Origin: JAUVUV01 sp964548275
GTDB lineage: Bacteria; Gemmatimonadota; Glassbacteria; GWA2-58-10
NCBI GenBank assembly: GCA_964548275.1
Contig: CAZJQI010000044.1
Coordinates: forward strand, 1 to 37,004
Direction: 5' to 3'
Length of the DNA: 37,004 nucleotides
The notes below the pieces were generated by a model, which was given only the letters and a program-made list of their open reading frames with translations, was not told the origin of the DNA and did no database searches. The translations under genes and the position numbers were made by a program. Position 1 is the stretch's first letter; each line of letters opens with the position of its first letter. Below, piece by piece: positions 23,101-30,772 of this stretch.

Positions 23101-24123
23101 GTGATTAATGGAAATAAACCAAAGATAGTCAGCCTCGCCCACGGCAGCGGCGGCGAGGAAATGCACAGGCTGATCACAGATTGCATCCTGCCGCGTTTTA
23201 AGAATAAGCTGCTTGACCAGTTGGGCGATAGCGCTGTTTTTGATATTCCGCCGGGCGGCCGCCTGGCTTTCACCACGGACAGTTATGTTATTGATCCGGT
23301 TTTCTTTCCAGGAGGCGATATCGGCTATCTCTCGGTCTGCGGTACGGTAAACGACCTGGCCGTAAGCGGGGCAAAGCCCAAGTATATCTCCGCCGGGTTG
23401 ATTATCGAGGAGGGTTTCCCTTTCGCCGAGCTTGAAAAGGTGCTCGATTCCATGGCCCGGGCAGCCGAGGAGGCCAGGGTGCAGCTTGTCACCGGGGATA
23501 CGAAAGTTGTCGCGCGCGGGTCGGCGGACCGGATTTTTATCAACACTGCAGGTCTAGGCGTGGTCGAACCAGGTGTCGAGCTCGGACCCGAAAAGTGCCG
23601 TGCAGGTGATGAGGTGATCGTGAGCGGCCCGGTGGGTTCGCACGGAATAGCAGTGGTCGTGGCCCGAAAGGATTTTGGCCTTGAAGCTGATCTGGAAAGC
23701 GATGTAGCCCCCCTGGCAGGCCAGGTCCAAGCCCTGATGAAAGCTGCCCCGGGAGTGAAAATGATGCGCGATCCCACACGGGGCGGGCTCGCCGGGGTGT
23801 TGACAGAAATCGCCGAGCGTGCCGGGGTGGGGGTGGAACTGGAGGAGGCTCGCATACCAGTACTCGATGCAGTGCGGGGAGCGTGTGAAATCCTGGGATT
23901 CGAGCCGCTGTTTCTCGCCAATGAGGGCATTTTTGTCGCCGTGGTACCGCCGCAGGAAACCGACAGCGCCGTGCAGGCTCTTCACAAGAAGGGAGCTGTA
24001 AGCGCTGTTTGTATCGGTCGCCTTGTGGAGGATGAGCTGAAAACTGTAACAGTCAGGTCTCTTGTTGGGGGCCAACGAGTGGTTATCCCCCTCGGCGGGG
24101 AACTTCTGCCTCGAATCTGCTGA
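23101..24123 (+). CDS. hypE: Hydrogenase maturation protein HypE
   Basis: HypE takes the carbamoyl group from HypF on its C-terminal cysteine and dehydrates it with ATP to the cyanide ligand of [NiFe] hydrogenases. The protein starts A-H-G-S-G-G-E-E-M-H-R-L-I, has D-S-Y-V-I-D-P-V-F-F-P-G-G-D-I-G, G-T-V-N-D-L-A-V-S-G-A and M-R-D-P-T-R-G-G-L-A-G-V-L of the PurM/AIR-synthase fold, and ends in L-L-P-R-I-C, so the acceptor cysteine C340 is intact. Length is normal. The start is GTG, directly behind the TGA of the upstream gene, with AGAGGG about ten bases before. No hydrogenase or other hyp gene is in this window, so it is an orphan copy here. Confidence 0.95.
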   Translation: MINGNKPKIVSLAHGSGGEEMHRLITDCILPRFKNKLLDQLGDSAVFDIPPGGRLAFTTDSYVIDPVFFPGGDIGYLSVCGTVNDLAVSGAKPKYISAGLIIEEGFPFAELEKVLDSMARAAEEARVQLVTGDTKVVARGSADRIFINTAGLGVVEPGVELGPEKCRAGDEVIVSGPVGSHGIAVVVARKDFGLEADLESDVAPLAGQVQALMKAAPGVKMMRDPTRGGLAGVLTEIAERAGVGVELEEARIPVLDAVRGACEILGFEPLFLANEGIFVAVVPPQETDSAVQALHKKGAVSAVCIGRLVEDELKTVTVRSLVGGQRVVIPLGGELLPRIC

Positions 24124-24170
24124 TTGCCACGATAGGCCGCAGAGATTAACGGCTTCAGATAAACCGACCA

Positions 24171-24188
24171 CCTGAACCCTTCAGGGTG
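24171..24188 (+). promoter_or_regulatory. Hairpin overlapping the ribosome binding site of the USP gene
   Basis: CCTGAA (24171-24176), loop CCC, TTCAGG (24180-24185). The right arm shares bases with the Shine-Dalgarno AGGGTG (24183-24188), which sits four bases before ATG 24193. Folding would hide part of the ribosome site. Confidence 0.4.
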
Positions 24189-24192
24189 AAAA

Positions 24193-25134
24193 ATGATCGA
24201 GCTCAAAAAAATTCTCTGTCCCACGGATTTCGGCGAGTCCGCCGAAGAAGCCCTGCGTTACGCGGCAATGTTCGCCAGCCAGTATGATGCAGAATTAACC
24301 ATGATGCATGTAGTGAGCCTGTTCAGTAATGGGCCTTCAACAGCGGAAAAACAGATCTCCGAGATGGGGCAGTATGCCGAAAAGTTCGCCGACCAGCTCC
24401 ACCAGCAGGCCGACGAGATTATCGACCGCACCATCGAGGACGAAAGCCACAGGCACCTGAAAATGAAAAAGCTGACTATTCGCGGATTCAGTCCCGACCA
24501 GGAAATTATCAGGGTCGCTAAGGAGATGGATATCGATCTGATCGTGATGGGCACTTACGGCAGGGGAGGAGTAAGCCACTTGCTGTTCGGCAGCACTGCC
24601 GAGCAGGTGGTGCGGATGGCCAACTGCCCGGTGCTCACAGTGCGCCACCATGTGCCGCACACATTCGACTTTCAGCAGATCAGGAGCATCCTCTTTCCCA
24701 CAGATTTCAGCGGATACTCAAAGAAAGCCCTGCCTTACGCGCTTTCTTTTGCCGAGAGCTACGGCGCCAGCCTTCACGTGCTGCATGTTTTCGAGCAGAG
24801 GGTTCATCCCGCCTTTTATATCATGGACAAATCCACTCCTTTCGCCCTGGACGAGGGTCTGCGCGACAGAGCCCTTGACGCCCTGGACGAGTTTGTCTAC
24901 GACGAGTTGAAAGACAAGATCAATTTCAAGTGCGAGGTCACAGGCGGCAAACCGTTTGTTGAGATAATCAACTATGCCCGGGCCAATGAAATCGACCTGA
25001 TAGTAATAGCCACCCATGGTCTTACAGGGCTTGAGTATATGGTAATCGGCTCCACCACCGAGCGGGTGGTGCGCAAGGCACCATGCCCGGTGCTCAGTAT
25101 CAAAGACCCGGAACACGAGTTTGTACATCCCTGA
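24193..25134 (+). CDS. Tandem-domain universal stress protein
   Basis: Two UspA domains in one chain (about 1-155 and 160-313). Each starts with K-I/S-I-L-x-P-T-D-F and ends with the ATP-binding motif G-2x-G-9x-G-S/T: G-T-Y-G-R-G-G-V-S-H-L-L-F-G-S-T (120-135) and T-H-G-L-T-G-L-E-Y-M-V-I-G-S-T in the second domain. Both motifs are intact, so both halves should bind nucleotide. Such proteins act in the cytosol in stress and energy-starvation responses. A strong Shine-Dalgarno precedes ATG 24193. It lies between hypE and the malic enzyme on the same strand. Confidence 0.94.
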   Translation: MIELKKILCPTDFGESAEEALRYAAMFASQYDAELTMMHVVSLFSNGPSTAEKQISEMGQYAEKFADQLHQQADEIIDRTIEDESHRHLKMKKLTIRGFSPDQEIIRVAKEMDIDLIVMGTYGRGGVSHLLFGSTAEQVVRMANCPVLTVRHHVPHTFDFQQIRSILFPTDFSGYSKKALPYALSFAESYGASLHVLHVFEQRVHPAFYIMDKSTPFALDEGLRDRALDALDEFVYDELKDKINFKCEVTGGKPFVEIINYARANEIDLIVIATHGLTGLEYMVIGSTTERVVRKAPCPVLSIKDPEHEFVHP

Positions 25135-25244
25135 CTTGACGATTTACAAGGACACGATGTGCCGCGCCTTTTGCTTTTAAAGACACGAATATCAAAGAGA
25201 AGCTCAGGAATCTTCTTTTAAAAAATTCAGAAGGGGGATCACAG

Positions 25245-27524
25245 GTGAAAATTCGTAAAAAGGACGTTCTTGAATATCATGCGGGAAAACGTCCCGGAAA
25301 GATCCAGGTTGTACCCACAAAGCCCTGCTCGACCCAGAGGGAACTGTCCATGGCCTACACGCCTGGAGTGGCTGAACCCTGCCTCGAGATTAAACGTCAC
25401 TGCGATTATTCTTTCCACTACACCAGCAGGGGAAACCTTGTGGCTGTGGTGAGCAACGGTACAGCCGTGCTCGGCCTGGGTAATATCGGGGCGGCAGCCG
25501 CCAAACCGGTCATGGAAGGCAAGGGTGTGCTTTTCAAGCGCTTTGCGGATATCGACGTGTTCGATCTCGAACTGGATACCCAGGATCCGGATGAAGTGGT
25601 CAGCGTGGTGAAACTGTTAGAGCCGACTTTCGGAGGAATAAACCTTGAGGATATCAAGGCTCCGGATTGTTTCTATATCGAGGAAAAACTTACCGGACTG
25701 TGCAAAATCCCGGTTTTCCATGATGACCAGCACGGCACAGCGATTATCGCCAGTGCGGCACTGATCAATGCCCTCGAACTGGCGAAGAAAAAAATTAACG
25801 GGGTCAGAATCGTGATCTGCGGCGCCGGGGCTGCGGGTATCGCCTGTGCAAAACTTCTGATCAAGATGGGAGCCAGCCGCAGGCGGATTATCATGTGCGA
25901 CAGCAAGGGAATTATTTACAAGGGTCGAAAACTCGGGATGAATCCCTACAAGGAGCGTTTTGCTGTAAAGACCAAACTTCGCACCCTGGAAGAGGCCCTC
26001 AAGGGAGCCGATGTGTTTATCGGGGTGTCAGGCCCAGATCTTATGAGCGATGAGATGGTGCTCTCGATGGCGAAAAAAGCGATCATTTTCGCCCTGGCAA
26101 ACCCCGACCCGGAGATCAGTTACGACAGGGCAAAGAGACTGCGGCCGGATGCGATTATCGCCACGGGCCGTTCGGATTTTCCCAACCAGGTGAACAACGT
26201 GCTCGGGTTTCCCTATATTTTCCGCGGGGCGCTGGATGTCAGGGCCAGGGCGATTAATGACAGGATGAAAATTGCTGCGGTGAAAGCCCTGGCCAAACTC
26301 GCCCGCGAGGATGTTCCCGACAAGGTACGCCGGGCCTATGGGGTAGAGCAGATCAGTTTCGGGCCTGAGTATATTATCCCCAAGCCGTTCGATCCGCGTG
26401 TTCTGTTGAGGGTGGCCCCTGCCGTGGCCAAAGCCGCCATAGACAGTGGCGTGGCCCGGATCAGGCTGGATATCGGCGAATACGTACAGAGACTGGAGGA
26501 CACGCTCGGACGCTCCCGACAGCTTCTGCGCTCCATCTACTCCAGGGCTCAGGAGAACCCCAAGCGCATAGTGCTGCCTGAGGCAGACCAGGACAAAATC
26601 CTGCGGGCTGCGCAAATTCTCCTTGACGAGGGTATCGCAAAGCCCATTCTTCTTGGCGATCCAGAACAGATCAAAGCCCGCGCCAAGGGACTCGATCTCT
26701 CACTCAGGGGCGCGAGGATTGTCAATCCGCCGACATACAATCGGCGGGGTACCTATCTCAAGCACCTGCTCGAATTGCGCTGGCGATATGGGGTGACACC
26801 CTACGAGGCGGAAGCCAAGTTGCGCAACCGGAACTACTTCTCAGCCCTGATGGTCGATATGGGGGACGCTGACGGCTATGTGGCCGGCTTGACCTGGCAT
26901 TACCCGGATACAATCCGTCCCGCACTGGAGGTTATCCGCATGAAATCGGATATCAGCCGGGTCAGCGGCCTGTATATCGTGCTCACAGAGCGCAGGGTCT
27001 ATTTCTTTGCCGACACGACTGTCAATATCGATCCTAACGAGGAACAACTGGCTGAGATCGCCGCCTATGCCGCTGATGCTGCTCACCGTTACGGGTTCGA
27101 GCCAAGAGTGGCGATGCTCTCGTTCTCCAATTTCGGCAGCAACAGGCACCCGTTGGCGGTCAAGATGCGCAAAGCCACCGAGCTGGCCCGGCAACTGCGG
27201 CCGGAATACATATTTGAGGGAGAAATGCAGGCCGATACCGCGCTGAACGCCGAGAAAATGGCTGAGTCTTTTCCCCTGAGCCAACTGAAAAGAGAGCCGA
27301 ATGTGCTGATTTTCCCTGACCTGCAGAGCGGAAATATCAGCTACAAACTTCTGCACCATCTGGGTGGGGCGCAGATGATCGGGCCCGTGCTGATGGGCAT
27401 GCGCAAACCTGTGCATGTGCTCCAGCGGGGTGACGATGTAGAGGATATCGTGAGCATGGCCGCGATCTGCGTTGTCGACGCCCAGGAGAGCCAGAGTCGA
27501 ATTCCGGGGAAAAGCCGACTGTGA
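25245..27524 (+). CDS. maeB: NADP-dependent malic enzyme with phosphotransacetylase-like domain
   Basis: Decarboxylates malate to pyruvate, making reducing power and feeding the acetyl-CoA node. Residues about 15-410 are the malic enzyme: Y38 in M-A-Y-T-P-G-V-A-E-P-C, K93 as likely general base, metal ligands E135, D136 and D161 (F-H-D-D-Q-H-G-T-A), and the nucleotide motif G-A-G-A-A-G (193-198). From about 425 to the end is a phosphate acetyl/butyryltransferase domain (R-I-V-L-P-E-A-D-Q-D-K-I-L-R-A onward; D-A-D-G-Y-V-A-G; I-F-P-D-L-Q-S-G-N-I-S-Y-K). In MaeB this domain is regulatory and usually inactive as a transferase. Start GTG 25245 has GGGGGAT upstream. The 759-residue length is typical. 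The gene overlaps the next by 4 bp (GTGA). Confidence 0.96.
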   Translation: MKIRKKDVLEYHAGKRPGKIQVVPTKPCSTQRELSMAYTPGVAEPCLEIKRHCDYSFHYTSRGNLVAVVSNGTAVLGLGNIGAAAAKPVMEGKGVLFKRFADIDVFDLELDTQDPDEVVSVVKLLEPTFGGINLEDIKAPDCFYIEEKLTGLCKIPVFHDDQHGTAIIASAALINALELAKKKINGVRIVICGAGAAGIACAKLLIKMGASRRRIIMCDSKGIIYKGRKLGMNPYKERFAVKTKLRTLEEALKGADVFIGVSGPDLMSDEMVLSMAKKAIIFALANPDPEISYDRAKRLRPDAIIATGRSDFPNQVNNVLGFPYIFRGALDVRARAINDRMKIAAVKALAKLAREDVPDKVRRAYGVEQISFGPEYIIPKPFDPRVLLRVAPAVAKAAIDSGVARIRLDIGEYVQRLEDTLGRSRQLLRSIYSRAQENPKRIVLPEADQDKILRAAQILLDEGIAKPILLGDPEQIKARAKGLDLSLRGARIVNPPTYNRRGTYLKHLLELRWRYGVTPYEAEAKLRNRNYFSALMVDMGDADGYVAGLTWHYPDTIRPALEVIRMKSDISRVSGLYIVLTERRVYFFADTTVNIDPNEEQLAEIAAYAADAAHRYGFEPRVAMLSFSNFGSNRHPLAVKMRKATELARQLRPEYIFEGEMQADTALNAEKMAESFPLSQLKREPNVLIFPDLQSGNISYKLLHHLGGAQMIGPVLMGMRKPVHVLQRGDDVEDIVSMAAICVVDAQESQSRIPGKSRL

Positions 27525-28483
27525 AGGAAAATGTGAACAGGGATAACAGAGGCGAAAAGCCGCTTATCTCGGTAGTTATTGTCAACTGGAACACCCGCGA
27601 GGAGCTCGCCCGCTGCCTCGATTCGCTTTTCAAGAACCACCCCGGGCTTGAGGTTCGGATCACAGTGGTCGATAACGCCAGCAGCGACGGCTCTGCCGGT
27701 ATGCTCAGCAATGAGTTCCCCCGGATCAATCTGATCGCCAACCGGGATAACCGTGGTTTCGCAGCGGCCAACAACCAGGCGTTCGCCCAGCTTGACCGCC
27801 AGAGCCGTTTTGTCCTGGTTCTCAACCCGGATATCGTTTTTACCCGGAACACACTCCAGCCGCTGGTCGATTTCCTGCAAAGCCGTCCGGATGTCCACGT
27901 GGTGACCCCAAGGATTCTCAACCCGGACGGCAGCATTCAGCGGGGATGCCGCAGGCGTGATCCCAGGCCCTTGATGATGCTCTCAAGCTTTCTTGGCCTG
28001 AGCTGCCTTTTCCCGAAAATAAAAATTTTTTCCGGATATACTTATGGTGATATCCCTGAAGAGCTAACCCACGAGGTCGAAGCGGCAAGCGGCAGTTTTC
28101 TTTTTTTCCGGCGTGAAGTGCTGGATGGGGTCGGTGGTTTCGACGAGCGGTTTTTCCTCTATGCAGAGGACCTGGACTGGTGCCTGAGGGTGCGAAAGAA
28201 AGGTTTTTCGATTTATTATTACCCGCAAACGAGTGTGGTGCACCAGCGGGCAGCGAGCAGTGCGCAGCGTCCCCTGGCCAGGCTCTGGCACTTGCACTAC
28301 ACGGCATTTCTCTATATCACGAAAAACCAGAAACAAGAATACTCGATTTTTGTCCGAGCCATTCTCTATCTGGCCCTGGGTTGCCGTCTGGCTCTGATGG
28401 CTCTAATCACGCCTTTTCAACTGGTGGGGAAAGCTCCTTTCAAGGCAAAAGAAAAAAGACAAAATGCCGATATAAAAGATTGA
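27521..28483 (+). CDS. Glycosyltransferase family 2
   Basis: A GT-A-fold transferase of the rhamnosyltransferase-like GT2 branch. The N-terminus shows I-S-V-V-I-V-N-W-N-T-R-E-E-L, V-V-D-N-A-S-S-D-G-S and N-R-G-F-A-A-A-N-N, followed by the nucleotide-sugar metal motif L-N-P-D (101-104). Later come G-G-F-D-E-R-F-F-L-Y-A-E-D-L-D-W-C-L-R with the catalytic-base acidic pair. A hydrophobic C-terminal stretch (about 280-303) may anchor it to the inner membrane. The GTG start overlaps the maeB stop by 4 bp; a second GTG at 27533 behind AAGGA is also possible. It probably adds a sugar to a lipid-linked or envelope glycan. Confidence 0.9.
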   Translation: MKENVNRDNRGEKPLISVVIVNWNTREELARCLDSLFKNHPGLEVRITVVDNASSDGSAGMLSNEFPRINLIANRDNRGFAAANNQAFAQLDRQSRFVLVLNPDIVFTRNTLQPLVDFLQSRPDVHVVTPRILNPDGSIQRGCRRRDPRPLMMLSSFLGLSCLFPKIKIFSGYTYGDIPEELTHEVEAASGSFLFFRREVLDGVGGFDERFFLYAEDLDWCLRVRKKGFSIYYYPQTSVVHQRAASSAQRPLARLWHLHYTAFLYITKNQKQEYSIFVRAILYLALGCRLALMALITPFQLVGKAPFKAKEKRQNADIKD

Positions 28484-28540
28484 ACAGCAAACCCAGCCGG
28501 CTTGTATTATAAGTAGATGGAATAAAAAGAAAAACCGGTT

Positions 28541-30007
28541 TTGAAGATGAATTTTTGGAAAACCGAAAGAGTAATATACTGGTGTGTATATTTTTCGTTG
28601 TTGCTGACAGTGGCGTTTGCGCCTTTGCTCGCCCAGCAGCAGCCTCCAGTTGAACCTTCCTCCCAGGCGGACACCGCGGCGGCTGCTGATACCTCGGCCC
28701 CTCCTCCCGCGCCGGCAGCGCAACCCCCTGCCGGGCTAATACCCGTTATCAGTGAATTCGACTTCTCGATAGGCTACAATCTTAAGATCACTGTGCGCAT
28801 GGCACCGGTCTACCAGGATTCTACCCTGGTGAGCGAGATTATCGCCTATCTGCCAAAGGGAAGCGTGGTCGGGGTGGTCAACGAGCTTGATAACTGGTAC
28901 CAGATCGAGTTCGGTCCAGAGGAAAACCGCCAGCAGGGCTGGGTGATTTCATACGGCGTTGAGCGGACTCACGAGCTCGAATACATTGTCACCGACCGGG
29001 AGGATGTCAACCGCTGGGCCGGGCAGCGTGTGATCGTGGTTGCCGGTGAAACAACAGTGCGCGCGTTTCCCTCCGCGGCAGCGGAGATGCTGGTCAGGGC
29101 ATACCGAAATGAAATATTTCCCATTGCGGGTGAGTCGCAGGACTACTACATGGTGGAACTCTCCAATAAGGTCAAAGGCTGGGTCTGGAGAGGAGATATT
29201 GAAATATATATCGAGCCGAAATACTCCAGGGATGAGGTACGCGCAATGATTCAGAACGCACGGGATCAGGAGAACAGGATCAGCGAACTAATAGATCTTA
29301 TGGATGACTTGGGGAAGCGTAACAGGACAGTGGAACAGGAGCTGACAACTCTTCAGGAACTTCAGGAAAGGGCCGCAGCAGCCGCGGCAGCCGAGGCCGC
29401 AAGGTTGGAACGCAAATCCTTTTTCCAGTTCGATTCCCTTAAACAGCACACCTCCCTGCGCGCTGGTTTTCTCAAGCAGGGTTTCGGGAGCAAGCTGGGC
29501 CTGGCCTCGACCATGTTCAAGGGTATTGGTCTCAGTTACCGTTGCTCTGACCGGATGAGTCTCGATATCGGCTACCTGTTCGGCGATCCCGCTGTGAAAG
29601 AGCCGGGAGCAGAACAGGCCGCCCTGCCGGCGAGCCTGGCCGGACTGGACACCCTGTCGGTTACTGGCACTTTCTGGCAGGCGAGCCTGCGTTGCGGTAT
29701 CGGCGGCCTGCCGGGAGTACCGCTGCTGAAAAACATGGACAACTACATTTGCGGTGGCGTTGGCTACCTGAGCCTCGAATCATCGGCTGCCGGGCTGACC
29801 GCCACGCAGAACCTCTGGGGAGCTGTGTTCGGCTGGGAGTTCGGCCGGATGATTTTCAACCGACTCCGGTGCGAAGCAGGCCTGCGAGTGTTTTTTACCT
29901 CCGCAGAGGTGACCGATGTGCGCCTCTCCGGTACCTCATTGCTTAAAACCGAAAAAGTATTCCTTGTCAATCCGGCCTTTTACGGGGGTGTGATTTGGCG
30001 CTTTTAA
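28541..30007 (+). CDS. Exported SH3-domain, coiled-coil and beta-barrel-like protein
   Basis: An unusual modular exported protein. After a signal peptide (residues to about 31) comes a Pro/Ala/Asp/Thr linker (32-68) with A-D-T and A-D-T-S units. Two bacterial SH3-like domains follow: about 78-140 (ITVRMAPV... W-Y-Q-I-E-F-G... G-W-V) and about 163-224 (T-V-R-A-F-P-S... Y-Y-M-V-E-L... K-G-W-V-W). Residues 229-290 form a coiled coil ending in an Ala-rich stretch. The last 180 residues alternate in the manner of outer-membrane strands (S-L-R-A-G-F, I-G-L-S-Y-R, L-D-I-G-Y-L-F, F-Y-G-G-V-I-W-R-F) and end in Phe, the usual outer-membrane insertion signal. SH3 domains of this kind bind peptidoglycan, so it may tie the cell wall to the outer membrane. 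Family not recognised as a whole. Confidence 0.78.
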   Translation: MKMNFWKTERVIYWCVYFSLLLTVAFAPLLAQQQPPVEPSSQADTAAAADTSAPPPAPAAQPPAGLIPVISEFDFSIGYNLKITVRMAPVYQDSTLVSEIIAYLPKGSVVGVVNELDNWYQIEFGPEENRQQGWVISYGVERTHELEYIVTDREDVNRWAGQRVIVVAGETTVRAFPSAAAEMLVRAYRNEIFPIAGESQDYYMVELSNKVKGWVWRGDIEIYIEPKYSRDEVRAMIQNARDQENRISELIDLMDDLGKRNRTVEQELTTLQELQERAAAAAAAEAARLERKSFFQFDSLKQHTSLRAGFLKQGFGSKLGLASTMFKGIGLSYRCSDRMSLDIGYLFGDPAVKEPGAEQAALPASLAGLDTLSVTGTFWQASLRCGIGGLPGVPLLKNMDNYICGGVGYLSLESSAAGLTATQNLWGAVFGWEFGRMIFNRLRCEAGLRVFFTSAEVTDVRLSGTSLLKTEKVFLVNPAFYGGVIWRF

Positions 30008-30537
30008 ACCGTAAATGGCTTACAGCAGTCGGCTTGTGCTGTCTTCTTTGCGTTCTCGGCTGTTCGGAAGGGGACCTCACCTCCGTATCCGCAAAGCTTG
30101 TAGATACCCAGCGCCGGGCAAACCTTGCAAGAACCCAGTTGAGCGGGCTCTGGAAAGGGGAGCTATTCACGCCCGATCGTATCGGCAGCCAGTCTTTTCT
30201 GCTGATTTTTACCCAGGACGTCGGGTTTTCCCTGGACGGCAGCCTTCTTGTGGGCGAAGAGATCCGCCTTGGAGGAGTGGTCTGCCGCGATACCTTTGCC
30301 TTGGTCAACGGCATTTTTACAGATACCGAGATCCGCTTTAACATCGCCCCTTCGGCTGACGGAGCAATCGTCCTGGCCGATGGCGGTCCTGTACTTTTCA
30401 CCGGGCTGCTCACCGAGAACGCATTCATGAGTGGTGAGTTCAGAGCCTCTCAAAAATTGATCGGCCTCTGGGAGGCTGTCTTCTCTAAAGAGACTCCGCC
30501 AGCAGGCGGCGGCGGGGATGGAGGAGAAACTCCCTGA
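29995..30537 (+). CDS. Small lipoprotein of unknown function
   Basis: A 180-residue protein with a lipoprotein leader: basic n-region, hydrophobic core and lipobox C-V-L-G-C, so it should be anchored by an acylated cysteine (C23). The mature part is beta-rich (SGLWKGELFT, SFLLIFTQDVGFSLDGSLLVGEEIRLGGVV, AEFRA-like strands) and ends in a Gly-rich tail (GGGGDGGETP). Its TTG start at 29995 overlaps the previous gene by 13 bp, behind a GGGGGTG purine run, which suggests coupled translation and a shared role with the SH3/barrel protein. No family recognised. Confidence 0.75.
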   Translation: MALLNRKWLTAVGLCCLLCVLGCSEGDLTSVSAKLVDTQRRANLARTQLSGLWKGELFTPDRIGSQSFLLIFTQDVGFSLDGSLLVGEEIRLGGVVCRDTFALVNGIFTDTEIRFNIAPSADGAIVLADGGPVLFTGLLTENAFMSGEFRASQKLIGLWEAVFSKETPPAGGGGDGGETP

Positions 30538-30701
30538 TAAAATTACTACAACCGCGGTTCTTAACCTTCCTGCCAAGCTCGTTTCCCTGGCAAGTTTTGC
30601 ATTCCCGCCCTATCCTTAATCTTTGCTCGGCAATCCTTTTCAGTCATACAAATGGCTGATAACTAATCTCCTGAACCGATCGCTCCCCTGATTTGTGCGG
30701 A

Positions 30702-30730
30702 TTGACACCAGAGACTCTTTGGCATATAAT
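30702..30730 (+). promoter_or_regulatory. Perfect-consensus sigma-70 promoter
   Basis: TTGACA (30702-30707), exactly 17 bases, TATAAT (30725-30730). Both boxes match the consensus at every position. The predicted start near 30737 gives a leader of about 35 bases to the next gene. Confidence 0.85.
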
Positions 30731-30772
30731 CAACTAATTCCAAACTCAGTCAAAACACAGCGATAAAATTCG

